Shown here: positions 10,305 through 21,623 of the stretch, in pieces
Numbering within the stretch: the stretch's first letter is position 1
Layout: each line of letters starts with the position of its first letter
DNA from: Phellopilus nigrolimitatus
Taxonomy: Eukaryota > Basidiomycota > Agaricomycetes > Hymenochaetales > Hymenochaetaceae
Assembly: GCA_021029095.1 (NCBI GenBank)
Contig: JAJOHG010000046.1
Location: forward strand, 124,001 to 188,000
Direction of reading: 5' to 3'
DNA: 64,000 nt
Notes under the pieces: generated by a model
Database searches by the model: none
What the model saw: the letters and a program-made list of their open reading frames with translations, nothing else
What the model was told of the DNA's origin: nothing
Position numbers and translations under genes: made by a program

Positions 10305-11053
10305 GCGGTTCAGCTAGCCCAGTTCGGCGACAAGCCCCATATATCCCCGGTAGACAAGGCTGAGCGTTGAAGCGCCCGAAGAAAATGAAACAAGCAGCAC
10401 TGAAGATCTTGATAGGCGCACGAGACATCCGTAAAAAAGATCTAGAGGAAACTCAGGAGGTGACCGAAGAACACAGAAACGCAGGACATTTGAAAACGTA
10501 CCGCACGTGATCTGAACTACGCGAGTTTGCGTAAGCTTTATACTCTGCGTACGGCAAACGGAAATTTCGGCCTGTACTAGTACATAACAAATACTCAATT
10601 CTTGCGAAAATCTCCTATGGAAGTCTGTCTTTGCAAGTACATGTACATAGACACGATTGTTTCTCCCGTCGAGTTTTTTTTCCTCTTTCAAGTTGGCTTT
10701 CTCTTTTGTTGTGACCCCCGCCTTTCGAATTGATGTATTGATCGTCTCACTCAACAAATACTCGTGCTACCCGTCCACAATATAACCATTCTTATTAAAA
10801 CCTGAATAACAAGGGCACGAAACACCTTCTGTTTAAGAGAGACAACCACCTTTTGCCAAAAGGTACCAGAGTCTACTTCAAAACATTATATCATCTGTTC
10901 TCCGCATCCTTATCTTCCTATACTTAAGTAACTGCCTCCGCATAAGTTTTGAGGAAAACCTTCGACATCTGTACACAGTGCACTTGAGCACGCGTGCAGG
11001 AGAAAAGAACATTATTATGGGAACATACGCAGTTCCATGACTCCCGGCCATCC
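10305..11053. repeat. Flanking module arm plus 3' flank of unit E
   Basis: 10305-10450 is one arm of the inverted-repeat module, degenerate (GTTGAAGCGCCC instead of GTTGATGCGCCC). The rest is the 3' flank of copy E, like the flanks of B-D. No gene seen. Confidence 0.5.
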
Positions 11054-12238
11054 TCAATCCATCAGATTCGAAGTGACAATCTTTTCCGCGACACCATTTC
11101 CATCGTCATCGTGCGTCCAGATTGGCTGACCGACAGCCAACAAACTTTCCACTTCGTCCGCTTCATCCTGGCGGTACGGCACGGTCACAACGCGCCCTGA
11201 CTCCGCCGTTACGTTACGGAACATGATTTGGAATGGCAGTGTATCGGTGGAGTTTGTGCTGGAGCCGTTGTCTACAGCGCGACGGTGACCGCGCCCAGGG
11301 CAGCTTAGCGCTATGAGGCGGGAACTGAGTCGAGTAAAGAGGAAGAGAGTGTAAGGCCATACGTACTGGCGGGAGTACTACGAAAGCGGTAGATACCATT
11401 GCCATCTGGACATGCCCTGGCGGTTCCTTGGGCTGCAATTGCCTGTCCCAGTGGTCCTCTGACATTACCCTGGTATCCAACCGCTAAAGTTATCATGGAT
11501 AAGCTGAAAGTGTTTGTGAACTCGGGAAACATGATTAATGTACTTACTACTGTCCAGAAGGAAGAAAAGAGCAACCATCAGAACAGCGCGTAGTTCTTTA
11601 AAGCGAAGAAAACTCACAAACGCTGGCCGTTGTTGTTGTGCAGCGTGTTGGCATAAAATCGTCCAATAGCCTGTCCGTGGCCTGCATTCCGAAAATGAAC
11701 AGCAGAAAAGGAATGTGAGCCGCGGGGAAGCTTACGACCGTTCTGTGCACCATTAGCACATCGATTGGCCCCTGATTGAGCAAGATGGTCCTGTCCATGG
11801 TAGCCATCGGGGTAACACTGTTTGAAGAGATTTTATGAACGATCAATATGCTCAGAACAAAAAACCGACATACTCCGAGACCGCCGTCGTAGGTGGACGC
11901 ATACGGATACTCATCGCACTGTGTACCGGTTCCAGCGCACTGATTGTTGCGGCCAGTGCAACCAATAGCTGCTCTGCGTTGGTCACCATATACCTCGTTA
12001 GTAGCATCATAATGAAGGATGGCACTGATTCCGTGACAGAGATTCGCGAAGCTGAAAGTGTCGCAACTGTAGAGATCCACGTTGTAAGCCGGATGATCGT
12101 GTGCGCTAAGCGTGAGGAAACATACACATCAGGGTATCCCGCGTTCCCTTGACACACGAGTCCAAATGTTTGCGCCGTCGCTGGACCAAAGCTGGTAGCG
12201 ACCAGAAGAGCAACATAAATTGTGGAGACAGCGAGCAT
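11054..12238 (-). CDS. NucA/NucB-like secreted nuclease, copy E (complete)
   Basis: All exons are present on the minus strand from the MLAVSTIYVALLVATS signal peptide at 12238. Exon 2 reads CDTFSFANLCHG, then HYDATNEVYGDQRR, then CDEYPYASTYDGG. Exon 4 reads HGQAIGRFYANTL, exon 5 VGYQGNVRGPLGQAI, and the last exon ends WTHDDDGNG and NLMD. The loop before the hallmark motif is shorter (AGTGTQ) than in B or G. No break is seen. A gene of the unknown K family starts about 1.25 kb upstream on the other strand, the first of three such divergent arrangements. Confidence 0.8.
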
Positions 12239-12312
12239 GATGCACAATCCCAAATACAAGTATCCAGAATGTCGGTCGATTCTTGAGTATTTTCAAGGAG
12301 CAATGCCGAGAC

Positions 12313-12320
12313 CTTTTATA
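12313..12320 (-). promoter_or_regulatory. TATA box of nuclease copy E
   Basis: TATAAAAG on the minus strand, about 75-80 nt before the copy E start codon. Confidence 0.6.
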
Positions 12321-12329
12321 CTGCTGGCC

Positions 12330-13485
12330 TGCACAAGCTGGCCAAGAGCAAAGAAAACTTTTGCTAGCGTACTCCGAAAATAGCGCGTCCTGCCGAGGGA
12401 GGTCTCGCAGGTGTTCCATGCATACTTGGTTCTGTCAGTCAATTGACTTGTGTGTCGCACCAGAGTGGTCCGCGTCTGCGGGTAGTCCACGCATGGATGA
12501 CTGGATGTTCAATGGATGTTCAGAAGTGCCAGCTTGAAATGCACTTGCTGTTTCTTTATTGAACCCTTACTAACGCAGACTAAGTCTGAAGTAGAGAGTA
12601 ACCACGCGGACCAGCTCAGAGTATCTTTCAACCGAAGGCAGAGTTCCAAGTAAAGAAAGATCATTCGAAGATGCCAGCTTGACAATGGACGGTGGCGTCT
12701 CACATGGATCTTTCGCCGAGAAAACAACACCGACAAGTGTTGAAGCTCTATTAGTAGCTGCTGGCGCCAAAGACTAAGGGCGCTCGTATCAAATTGTGCC
12801 GCTCTTGACCAATCCAAAGGGACAAGTTTTTTTCGTGATATAGTCCCTATATTGTTCCAGACCGGCTTTACACAGCTAATCAGTTCCCCATTGCACGCGA
12901 ATTGCCAGTAGCGCTAGAGTAACGTAACTATGGAGCCCAACTCCGTAGTGACATCGAAATTATGGATGGATATGAGCTTCAGACAAGTGAAGATAAGAGA
13001 CGCTACCCTGTACGATCTTTTAGTTTGAATGTCATGCAGTCTTCCATCATCTCCTATGACTGCTGTACACACCTTTTAGACTGCGCCACTGAGGCTCGAC
13101 ATAACATGAATGATGGCAGTACATAGATTACGACAGCATATGGGCGCTTTCACGAGAGGATTCTAGCGTCCGAATGCACCACAAGATGGGCCGGTATTGA
13201 CTAGCTCAGTCAGACGGGGGAACCGGCTATAGAAATCGGCGGTAGGTGGAGCTTAGAGCTGTTGCGCGCTAGACGGAGATAATAAAGACAGCGAGTTCGA
13301 CAGCTGTGGTGTTGAAGTTCAAACGGCGTCCATACGTGCTGAAGATGCACCTAGTGATTATATAGTCAAAGAAACCCATTATGAAGCATGGATGAGTTTT
13401 CGATGACAAGAAGCGCCCATAGAAAAACATAGTACCATATAAGTATCCAAAGGCTCAGGCTCAAGCTCAAGCAGCAACAACCATC
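12330..13485. other. Spacer between nuclease E and K1
   Basis: A strongly diverged version of the unit upstream segment can be followed near 12540-12830. The rest has only short frames. A TATA-like TATAAGTA near 13438 lies about 45 nt before the K1 start codon. Confidence 0.4.
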
Positions 13486-13992
13486 ATGGCTCCACGACGC
13501 GACGCCGGCCTATACGTCTCCAGTGCTTCAGTCACCGACGCCCTCTTCGCCGAGCTCGTACATGTTTTCGACACCGCCCAGGATTTCCCGGAGTTCCCTC
13601 CCTGGACTGGATTCATCCACCCCGTCCCAGACTCCGAGTGGGCGCTTGGCGAGCAGCCAGCAGAGATCTACGCACGCCATCGCCAGACTCGTTTCCCGGA
13701 GTACCTCGCCAAGCCGGTAGTTGTCCTCGACGAGCAGACCGCGCGAGACAAGAGCGTGCTCGTCTTGTCGCCTCTCCTGACGGACGATGGTGTATTCGTC
13801 TTGCACGGTGTACGTTTTGATGCGCGGAAGGTGCCCGGAGCAGCAGTGAACCTCTCGATTAGCAATCAGGAATTGGATGACGTAAGGGAAAAAATTCATC
13901 CTTTTGAGTCACACATCTGATGAAGCATCCAGTATTACGATGTGCAGTTTAATGGCTTCGGGACGGTGGATGGTGAAGGCAGCAAAATCTGA
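13486..13992 (+). CDS. Small protein K1, unknown function (DUF6924-like pattern)
   Basis: Two exons (13486-13881 and 13933-13992) joined by a 51-nt GTAAGG...CAG intron give 151 residues. No signal peptide or membrane segment is seen, so it is likely cytosolic. It opens MAPRRDAGLYVSSASVTDAL, has a hydrophobic core KSVLVLSPLL, and ends AVNLSISNQELDD then YYDVQFNGFGTVDG. The order of a short beta-alpha start, a buried strand and a final NLSI-x-N...FxGF pattern resembles uncharacterised DUF6924 proteins, with low certainty. The exon 2 join was chosen because it restores the same ending found in K2 and K3. The nearest gene is nuclease E on the opposite strand; K2 and K3 also lie beside minus-strand nuclease copies. 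Confidence 0.7.
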
Positions 13993-14385
13993 GGACGCAA
14001 AAACATATTTTATTGTCGACTAAGACTTACATAAGCACATCGCGCATACCAACAGCAACCAGCTCGAGTGAAACTTCATAATCTGATACACGTGGGTCAG
14101 AAAAGTCTTCGGCCCTCCTAGAAAGGAAAGAGATTCCCGTCCGCGTCATGCCCTTTTTGCCCTTGCCTTCTGGGCAGCCGACAGAGTGGAACCGTTCCGT
14201 TGAATCCGTTCCAACTTTGACTTTTCTCTATGTCACCTTTGCGAATCTCCCCAATCGCGTATCACGAATTCAGCTACTGCACTCGCTGTCCGCACCTTTG
14301 TATCTTTGTCTAATGGTGGTTTTGCGGACCTTGTCACCGGATTGGGCTAACTAAACCGGCGCATCTTGTGGTGCATTTGGGCATA
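13993..14385. other. Spacer with degenerate flanking-module arm
   Basis: Around 14215-14365 a worn single arm of the inverted-repeat module is recognisable (CACCGGATTGGGCTAACTAAACCGGCGC compared in parts). No gene seen. Confidence 0.45.
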
Positions 14386-17300
14386 CAGTTGAAATTGTCA
14401 TAACGCATAACGTCGGTTCCCACCCAAAGGCTATGCATTATGGGATTTATGCAGTACGAGAATAATCAATATTAATTCTTATTTAATTTAATATTATTTT
14501 ATTGTTTAAATTTATTTTACAATTAGACCTTGAACCGCACCGAATGCAGGAAATTTGGTTCGGAAATGACACAGTCAACTCGAAGCTATGATTTTGACTT
14601 TCCGAGCTCCAAAATGAATGGAGAAGAGATAGCCGCGGAATTTTCTCACCATTTTTGACAGTTCCAAACTACCCTTCGCTTCTGCGTGTGATAGGAAAAG
14701 GAATTCGAGTTGCGCACAAAGGTCCGTTCCATCCTGTAGAGAGAATACATAGACAAGGATCACAATTTTGACATTTTACACGACAATCAAGCCTCAAGTA
14801 AGTACCAAAAATACGGCCTCTTACCCTAATTTATGCAAAAATTTCCTAAAAAGTCTATGCATTATGCAATATGCGTTATGCAGCCGATTTACCCGCCTCC
14901 CAACTCGGGAGACGGCCTAACCCTACACCGCCAACTGAGTCAAATGTTGTTAAGATAGACAGAGGTATACGCCTTAGAAGTGTCACAAATAGTGTCGAAT
15001 AATGGACCGTGGAAATGTTGATATGGGATTTTTTGGAAAAACATAATTGAAATGTTTTAATTAAATACACGTATTATGCTTGGGACAAACTGGCAAAAAA
15101 ACGGAAAATTTTCTAGTGAATTAAGATTTACATTGCTGTAATTGGAGGATATCATGTAAGGTTTTTTAATGCTACAACAAGTATTAATACAGGGCTTGTG
15201 TTGTGTTGTAATGCCGATGGGCAGCAAGATCGGTATTATAGTTTGTACTTATTTATGCAAGACTTGCCCAGATGTTGGTTGAGGATTAGCCGATAAATGT
15301 TTTTTAGACATTTTCGGAGACATCCGAGTGACGTTCAAACAACTTCAACCAAAAAGTAATCTACACATATAGGAAAACACGTAGTAATTACACAAGGCAG
15401 AGGTGCAATGCAATGCTACAAGTCATGTACATGATTTCGGCCATAAAAATACAGATAGCCCGTTACTTCGTCATCAACAAGACTTATGTAATCTTCAAAA
15501 TCATTGATTTTTCGTTCACACGAACTTGAACTTGTGCTGTCATGTCCGAACTTGTCCTAAACGTCACCATCAAGCTAGGCTACGCAAATGCAAAAGTGTA
15601 TTGTATGCCGCTTTTTTCTTCTGCCTTTCCATCTTACGGCGGCAAGACATAAATATATAAATGCGAGAACGAGGCGTAGCTGTGACAGGGCTGCTATCAC
15701 TCGTACCACTCCGACAAGGAGGATCGCCCGCCGTGCGAGGGTGCGAGCATCACATGAAGCTGTTCAGGTCTGCCTCTTTCGTCGACTGACCCGGACACAA
15801 TATTCTCATGGCCACCATACTGGACGGTGCGGCAGTCATGGATGCTGCACTCCTTCTCATCACTGGGAATGGGTCGTGCCCGCAGCCCCAGATTTCTGAG
15901 CATCCCAGATCATAAAGCCCCAAAACATCATCATTCTGCAAAACAAGGTTTGACTTGATCAAGGAGACACAGGCTCTTGGGCACCAGAAGAGTATCGCTG
16001 CATTCATAAAAGGTGCGTTCGCGCATCAACCGAGAAAGAAAAACGCTTGCTACAGAGCTGAGAGGGTTCTGCTCGCATACAGGCTCCGTGGCGGAGGTGT
16101 CGCCCCATCATTCCGATCTCCACGCAGCTAAAATACAACATTGATGCAGTGAACGAGTACATCGTGAAGCGGATCCCGATCCCAGTGTGGATTGCATGTC
16201 GTCCCTGTGGTTGAGTGTTGTCGCCGCGATTGAATGTTGTGCCACGGTTGATTGTCATCCGCTCGTTCGACGTGAACAAGCCCAGCGCGGAGGTCAGCGA
16301 GCTGAAGAATGGTGTTGCGGGCAGCTCGATTCTTGCAGGTGTGCTCACGTTTGGCATGCATGTCGAGATCTGCCCGGACATCGCCACGAAGGACGCGCAA
16401 GGCCACAATCGCTGCCACCCGATCTTCAGCTGCACCGTCACCTTGCTCGCGAAGAACAATCAGGTGCAGTTAACGGTGTACGGCGGGCTCATCGGCGTGG
16501 GCACGATGATCAACCCGACGCTGTGCCGCGCGGATAGGCTCATCGGGCAGGTGCTCGGCTCGTTGGGCAAGCTGCTCTAGATCTACACCGGTGTGTCGCT
16601 CCATCCTTCTCACGTTTGCTTCAGTGCGCTTACGCCCTTCCTTCTGCGTGCACAGAGCTCGAGGTCAGTCTATTCCCCTTACAGTGCTTGTTGGATATCC
16701 AGACAGAGGACAAGAAGACAGCAAAGGTGACGAAGCTCGTGAAGAACGAGCTGCTGCTGATCAACATCGGCTCGACGTCGACTGGCGGGTGCGTGCTCAG
16801 CGTGAAGGTAAACCTCAAGGCGTTGAGCATCCTCCACCACCTGCACCCGACATCCGGCTCTGCGCTGGCATTGCCCACACATCGGATGCAGCCTATACAG
16901 CATCTGCATCACAGCGAGCTAGGGTGGGAGGCGGGGGCACCAGTGCTCCTGTATTTTTTTTATTGCTAGCTTAATTGATGTTTTATATATATAATTGAAT
17001 AATGACCAAGATTAAAATGCAAGAGCCCAATAGCATGACTAAAGACGTCTAAATAATCTTGGTGACTATGGTCATTAGGTGACAAGTTGTTACATCTTCA
17101 GGTCATTCGTAAAAATGTTTTTTAAACATTTGTCGGCTATATTGCATGGGCATCTGCGGCAGCGGCTGACCGACAGTTGCCGAAAGCTTCGCAAAACATC
17201 CCCGAGGATTGTCATTAAGGGACACATCTGCATGTTGCATTCAGATGTCCTCGGAAAGGTTGCTCCGAGGCCATTTGGTCACATATGTCAAAGACTCCTT

Positions 17301-17513
17301 GGGAAATGGTATAACAACATGGTCTATTTAAAAACGGTCAAACAATTGGCGTAATGGTCTTCAAAAAACACTTCTCTAAGAGTCAAATTACGTTCTTATC
17401 ATGACATTCAAACAGCGCAGCGTCAATCTTTATTAAACATTTTGTTCAAATTGCGGTGTATGCGTTATCAGATTTATGCATTATGAGGCTATGCATTATT
17501 ACAATTTCAACTG
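14386..17513. mobile_element. 3.1-kb inverted-repeat element with TA target duplication
   Basis: The ends are CAGTTGAAATTGT at 14386 and its exact complement ACAATTTCAACTG ending at 17513. Similarity continues imperfectly for about 10 more bases (ATAACGCATA on the left against ATAATGCATA). TA flanks both sides (14384-14385 and 17514-17515). This fits an element of the TA-inserting type (Tc1/mariner/pogo-like), non-autonomous, because no transposase frame is found. Inside are subterminal repeats (ATGCATTATG words), a second inverted pair near 15286 and 17130 (AGCCGATAAATGTTT type), AT-rich filler, and a decayed eIF2-gamma gene. Confidence 0.6.
15543..16966 (+). pseudogene. Translation initiation factor eIF2 gamma, decayed copy
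   Basis: Pieces in the correct order match eIF2-gamma, the GTPase subunit that brings initiator tRNA to the ribosome. They are NVTIKLGYANAK (from 15561), HHMKLFR, then FVD-stop-PGH where the G3 motif DCPGH has TGA for Cys (15787-15789), then [13 protein letters not shown]. Next come IILQNK and DLIKE split by a one-base shift (the G4 NKxD site), then [41 protein letters not shown] and LLINIGSTSTGGCVLS. Intron-like segments remain (GTGCG...CAG near 16010-16080, GTGTG...CAG near 16591-16658), so this is a duplicated genomic copy rather than a retrocopy. Stops and frameshifts make it non-functional. It lies within the TA-flanked element. Confidence 0.85.
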
Positions 17514-17522
17514 TAACCATTA

Positions 17523-17603
17523 GGCCCCGTTCGACTGCACGAGTAAGCTAACTTTTGGAAAGGGAATTTTGGGGCTTCTCTGCTTGTGCAATCGAGCGGG
17601 GCC
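17523..17603. mobile_element. Short MITE, TTA target duplication
   Basis: 81-bp element with TIRs GGCCCCGTTCGACTGCACG and the near-complement at the other end, flanked by TTA (17520-17522 and 17604-17606). It is the same family as 3977-4054 and 20945-21021. Confidence 0.7.
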
Positions 17604-17606
17604 TTA

Positions 17607-18300
17607 TGTAGGTAATCGGATTCTCGAGACCCGCTAGGTGCTAACCAGTCTAAAACGATCTTGAAGATGCCGAGACTTGGACCACTCGACACTCTGAATA
17701 CTATTACCGATGCTTGTCCAGAACTATTAGCATTCAGTTTTGCAAAACCAGTACGGACTCGAGCCACATTGTCGCGGTGCCATACTGGTTTGGACTCAGG
17801 TGTTGCGGGAACGATTGTCACTTCGATTTTGGTAGTAAAAGCAACACTCGCAAGTCAAGAACCAGCACAGGTCGATATTTTCTTGCTTCCTTATGTCAGT
17901 AACTCCAATACTGTCGTTGATATCTTCTTTCCGACGAGCTATTTCGACAGATTGTCAATGCTCAATCTGAACTTGCCCGCGGCCCGTCTTTATTTGGGGC
18001 TTTACTCGCTACTGAAAGATAATCTGGAACATTGACCCAGGCTGAATAGCTCTGCGATGTCATTCTCTGGTTGAGACTTTGTTTTTGTAACCGCTAGGTC
18101 GGCACATTATTAACCTGCGTCCTTGGAGAACTTATCATTTCACCTGGACCCTTGGCATGTCAGAGAATTAACTAAACAATCATGAAACGATTGCTAGACC
18201 ACGACCACCAGACCCACGAAGTGCACTAGTTAACTCTCTTTACTCCGCTCTTACATGCAATGTCTTTGTCCGATGAGTTCGGGTTTCAGCGCTCGATACT
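17607..18300. repeat. Upstream segment of duplication unit F
   Basis: Copy of the shared upstream segment, here in plus orientation relative to copy F. A frame at 17661-18035 is open in the nuclease direction (words KATLASQEPAQV, FLLPYVSNSNT) and resembles frames upstream of D and G. No start or known domain. Confidence 0.5.
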
Positions 18301-18304
18301 TCAG

Positions 18305-18312
18305 TATAAAAG
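18305..18312 (+). promoter_or_regulatory. TATA box of nuclease copy F
   Basis: TATAAAAG about 90 nt before the copy F start codon, followed by the conserved GATATTGATCCT stretch. Confidence 0.65.
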
Positions 18313-18397
18313 ACAGCGATATTGATCCTTAAGGATACTCAGAGACCACTCGACGCCTTTTGACTTCTGACTCTTTGCGCTAGAGGTTGTATACACG

Positions 18398-19594
18398 ATG
18401 CTCGCAGTCATCACCGTTTCTCTCTCTCTTCTGGCCGCTATGAAGATTCGTCCGGTGACGGCGCAAACGTTTGGACTCGTGTGCCAAGGGAACGCGGGAT
18501 ACCCTGATGTGTATGTTTTGTCATGCACAATGCATTCCATCATCGAGCTTAGGTCGTGAATTTTTCCAGTTGCGATAATTTCAGTTTCGCGACGCTCTGT
18601 CATGGAATCAGTAATACTCTTCATTACGACGCTACCAACGACGCCGGTGAAGGGACCCAGCGCAGAGCAGCTGTTGGTTGCAAAGGTTCTTCCAACCAGT
18701 GCAAAGGTCGCGCTGGCTTGGATTGCGACGAGTATCCGTACGCGTCTACCTACGACGGTGGCCTTGGGGTATATCGAATTTTTATTCTGAGCATATTGAT
18801 CGTTCATAGATTCTCCACAAACAGTGTTACCCCGATGGCTACAAGGGACCCGACAAGCTCGCTCAATCAGGGACTACTCGATGCGCTGACGGCACACAGA
18901 ACTCCCGTAAATCTCCGACTACCTATCTTCCATGTACACCGCTCCTCATCATACGTATTAGGTCACGGACAGGCTATTGGTGTTTTCTATAAGCAAATGT
19001 TGAAAAACGTTAACGGACGTCGTTTGTGAGTTCACTTCCAGGATGAGTGCATACTGTTGGCGAGCGCTACTTATTTTCTTCCGGAAAGCTGTAAGTTTAA
19101 GACTAGTTGTGTTATTAGGTCTCATTGTGCACTTACATCGCATTCATGATACGTCAGTAATTGGATATCAGAGTAATGACAAAGGCCCGCTAGCACATGC
19201 CATTGCAACCCAAGGGACTAAAGCATGCACAACGGGTACTGCTGTGGATTACCGCTTTCGCGACAAGCCCGCCAGTATGTATAGTCTTGACATCCTTGAT
19301 CGTCAATACACATGTTGACTTGTTTTCTGTCCCATAGCGCGAAGCTGCCCTGCACGTGGTCACCGTCGCGCTGTCGATGATAGTTCCAGCTCAAACTCTA
19401 CGAACACATTTCCGTTCCAAATCTTGTTCCGCAACGTCACGGCGGAGTCAAAGCGGGTCGTGACGGTACCGTACCACCAGGATGAATCAGATGCAGTAGA
19501 AAACTGGCTGGCTGTCGGTCAGCCGATCTGGACGCATGATGATGATGGAAATGGTATCGCGGAAAAGATCGTCAGTTCTAACCTGATGGAATGA
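18398..19594 (+). CDS. NucA/NucB-like secreted nuclease, copy F (complete)
   Basis: Intact plus-strand member. The signal peptide is MLAVITVSLSLLAAMKIR. After intron 1, exon 2 opens CDNFSFATLCHG and reaches CDEYPYASTYDGG. Exon 3 is CYPDGYKGPDKLAQSG, exon 4 HGQAIGVFYKQML. The 2-nt microexon is CT (near 19091-19092), flanked by a GGAAAG acceptor and a GTAAGT donor. Exon 5 is IGYQSNDKGPLAHAI, and the last exon runs to WTHDDDGNG and NLME. The introns around the microexon are unlike those of other copies, yet the microexon length is kept, which supports it. Some donors are weak (GTATAT after exon 2). It is the most diverged of the plus copies. Confidence 0.78.
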
Positions 19595-20944
19595 AGATGG
19601 CCGGAGGTCATGGAGCTGCGTCTGTTGAAAGCATATTGTTCTTCTTTTCCTGCGCACGGGTTCAAGTGTGTGGTGTACATTGTTAAGAGTTTCCCCTTCT
19701 TGTACCTTATGGCGAAGGCAGTTACTAAAGATATGAGAATATGAGGATGCGGAGAACCGATGGTATAATATCTTGAAGTAAATTCTGATATTCTCTGCCC
19801 CAGAGAAATACTTGTCTCTTCAAGCAGAGAGTGTCTCATGCTCTTTTCATTCAGGTTCTAACAGAAATGGTCTTGCTGTGGATGGGTGGTGAGCCGTTCA
19901 ATACATCGATTCGAAGAGGGTCGATTCTCACGTAAAAAAAGGAAGCCAAAACATGGTTTGGATGTGTTGGGTGCCCACATATTATGGGGGTAGCGAAGCG
20001 TGTGACTAAGGTTTAATCTGAGCTCTTATGCTCCAATACAGCCATCATGACAGGCATTCACAGCGGGCGGGCGGGGGGTGGGGCACAGCCACAGATACGT
20101 GGTCACGTGATGCATCTACAGGGATCTGTAGACCCAAGTATTTTCTTGCCAGACCTTATATATTTTTGTAAGTAAAATTGGACGAGTTATTTATCAGGTT
20201 CAAGATTTCAGTTTTTTTTTTGCGGAGGGAGCGAAAGAAAGAGAAGGGAGACGCATGCCTCGAAGGCACGCTCCATCGTGGGGCACACAGCCACCCCATA
20301 CTACACTGGAAGCGCCCTCAGTCATTGCCCTACGTCTACTATCTTTACTATCGAAGTCCGTTGTCGCTTGTATGTAGACATGACTGTGCCTCTCGTCGAG
20401 TTTATTGGGAGCGAAGCTCCCACTTACCGGGGGTAGGGCTCCCAAAAAGCTATCATGTGACTTTGCATGTACGGTACAAATGCTTTGTTGTAGCTTGAAG
20501 TGACTCGTGGTAAATTGAGCGTGCCGAGGCTGCTTGCCTGTACGCCTGAAGGAATATGTTCCAATATTCTGGAGTAAGAATCGAGGGCTTTGTTTGTGTA
20601 TAAACCGAAATTTCTGTTTACCAGCTGAGCAAAGCTTACATAATCATCTTCGTGTGTTCTTCGGTCACCTCCTGAGTTCCTGCTATGTCATCTTCGCGCA
20701 TGTCTCCATTCGTGTATCAAGAACTTCAGCTGCTGCACTCGCTGATTGTACCATTTTCTTTGGGCGCGCATCAACGCTCAACTTTGTCTAACAGTGATTT
20801 TTGAGGTTTCGTCACCGGACTGGGCTAGCGAGCATTGGGCGCATCAACGCTCAGCTTTGTCTAACGGTGATTTTTGAGCCTTCGTCACCGGACTGGGCTA
20901 GCGAAACCGGCGCGTCTTGTGGTGCGTTGGATATGGAACGCTTA
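19595..20944. repeat. 3' flank of unit F and doubled flanking module
   Basis: 19595-19860 and 20300-20430 match the 3' flanks of other units. In between is unplaced sequence with a G-rich tract (near 20070) and a short hairpin GGGAGCGAAGCTCCC (near 20408). From 20675 to 20925 the module arm occurs with an internal tandem duplication, the mirror image of 4085-4295. No gene seen. Confidence 0.5.
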
Positions 20945-21021
20945 GTCCCGCTCGGCTGCATGAGTTAGCTAACGTTTAGCCAGCATATTAGACGTTTTCA
21001 CTCGTATAACCGAGCGGAATC
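20945..21021. mobile_element. Short MITE, TTA target duplication
   Basis: 77-bp element with GTCCCGCTCGGCTGCATGAG at one end and the near-complement at the other, flanked by TTA (20942-20944 and 21022-21024). In reverse orientation it is the same insertion as 3977-4054. Confidence 0.65.
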
Positions 21022-21024
21022 TTA

Positions 21025-21533
21025 GAGGGCCGGATTCTCGAAACACGCTAGTTCCTCATACTCCAGTTATTCATGTCATGTCGATGCTAAGCGGTCAAAA
21101 AATCTTGAAGACGTTGAGACTTGGACCACTCGACGCTCTGACTACTGTTACCAATATTTGTCTAAAACTGTCAACACCCAGTTTTACAAAGCCAGTACGG
21201 ACTCGAGCCGCTTAGCCGCTATCCCGGTCTGGTCTCACAGCGACATCTGCAAGTCGATAAGCAGTATTTCCCTGCTTCCCAGTGTCAGTGACTCCGACAC
21301 TGTCAGTAATATCTTCTTTTCCGAGGCGCTAACTCGTCAAACCGTCGACGTTCAAGTTGACACACCTTGGCATGTAAGGGGACTAGCTGATTGACGTAAC
21401 TAAGGAATCATGAAATAATTGCTAGACCAAGACCACCAGACCCACGAAGTGCGCTAGTAAACCCCTCTTTACTCCTCTGTTATATGCAATGTCTTTGTCC
21501 GATGAGTTCGGGTTTCAGATCTCGGTACTTCAG
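21025..21533. repeat. Upstream segment of duplication unit G
   Basis: Shared upstream segment, shorter than in unit B. It includes the words GACTTGGACCACTCGACGC and TCCCTGCTTCCCAGTGTC. An open frame at 21158-21394 runs in the nuclease direction but has no recognised domain. Confidence 0.5.
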
Positions 21534-21541
21534 TATAAAAG
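21534..21541 (+). promoter_or_regulatory. TATA box of nuclease copy G
   Basis: TATAAAAG about 85-90 nt before the copy G start codon. Confidence 0.65.
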
Positions 21542-21623
21542 ACAACGATATTGATCCTCAAGAAAGCTCAGAGATCACTCGACACTCTTTGACGTCTGAC
21601 TCTTCGCGCTAGAGGCTGTATAC

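Noticed and set aside
15543..16966. Functional eIF2-gamma gene
   Set aside because: Stop in the G3 motif, a frameshift in the G4 motif and missing conserved parts rule it out.
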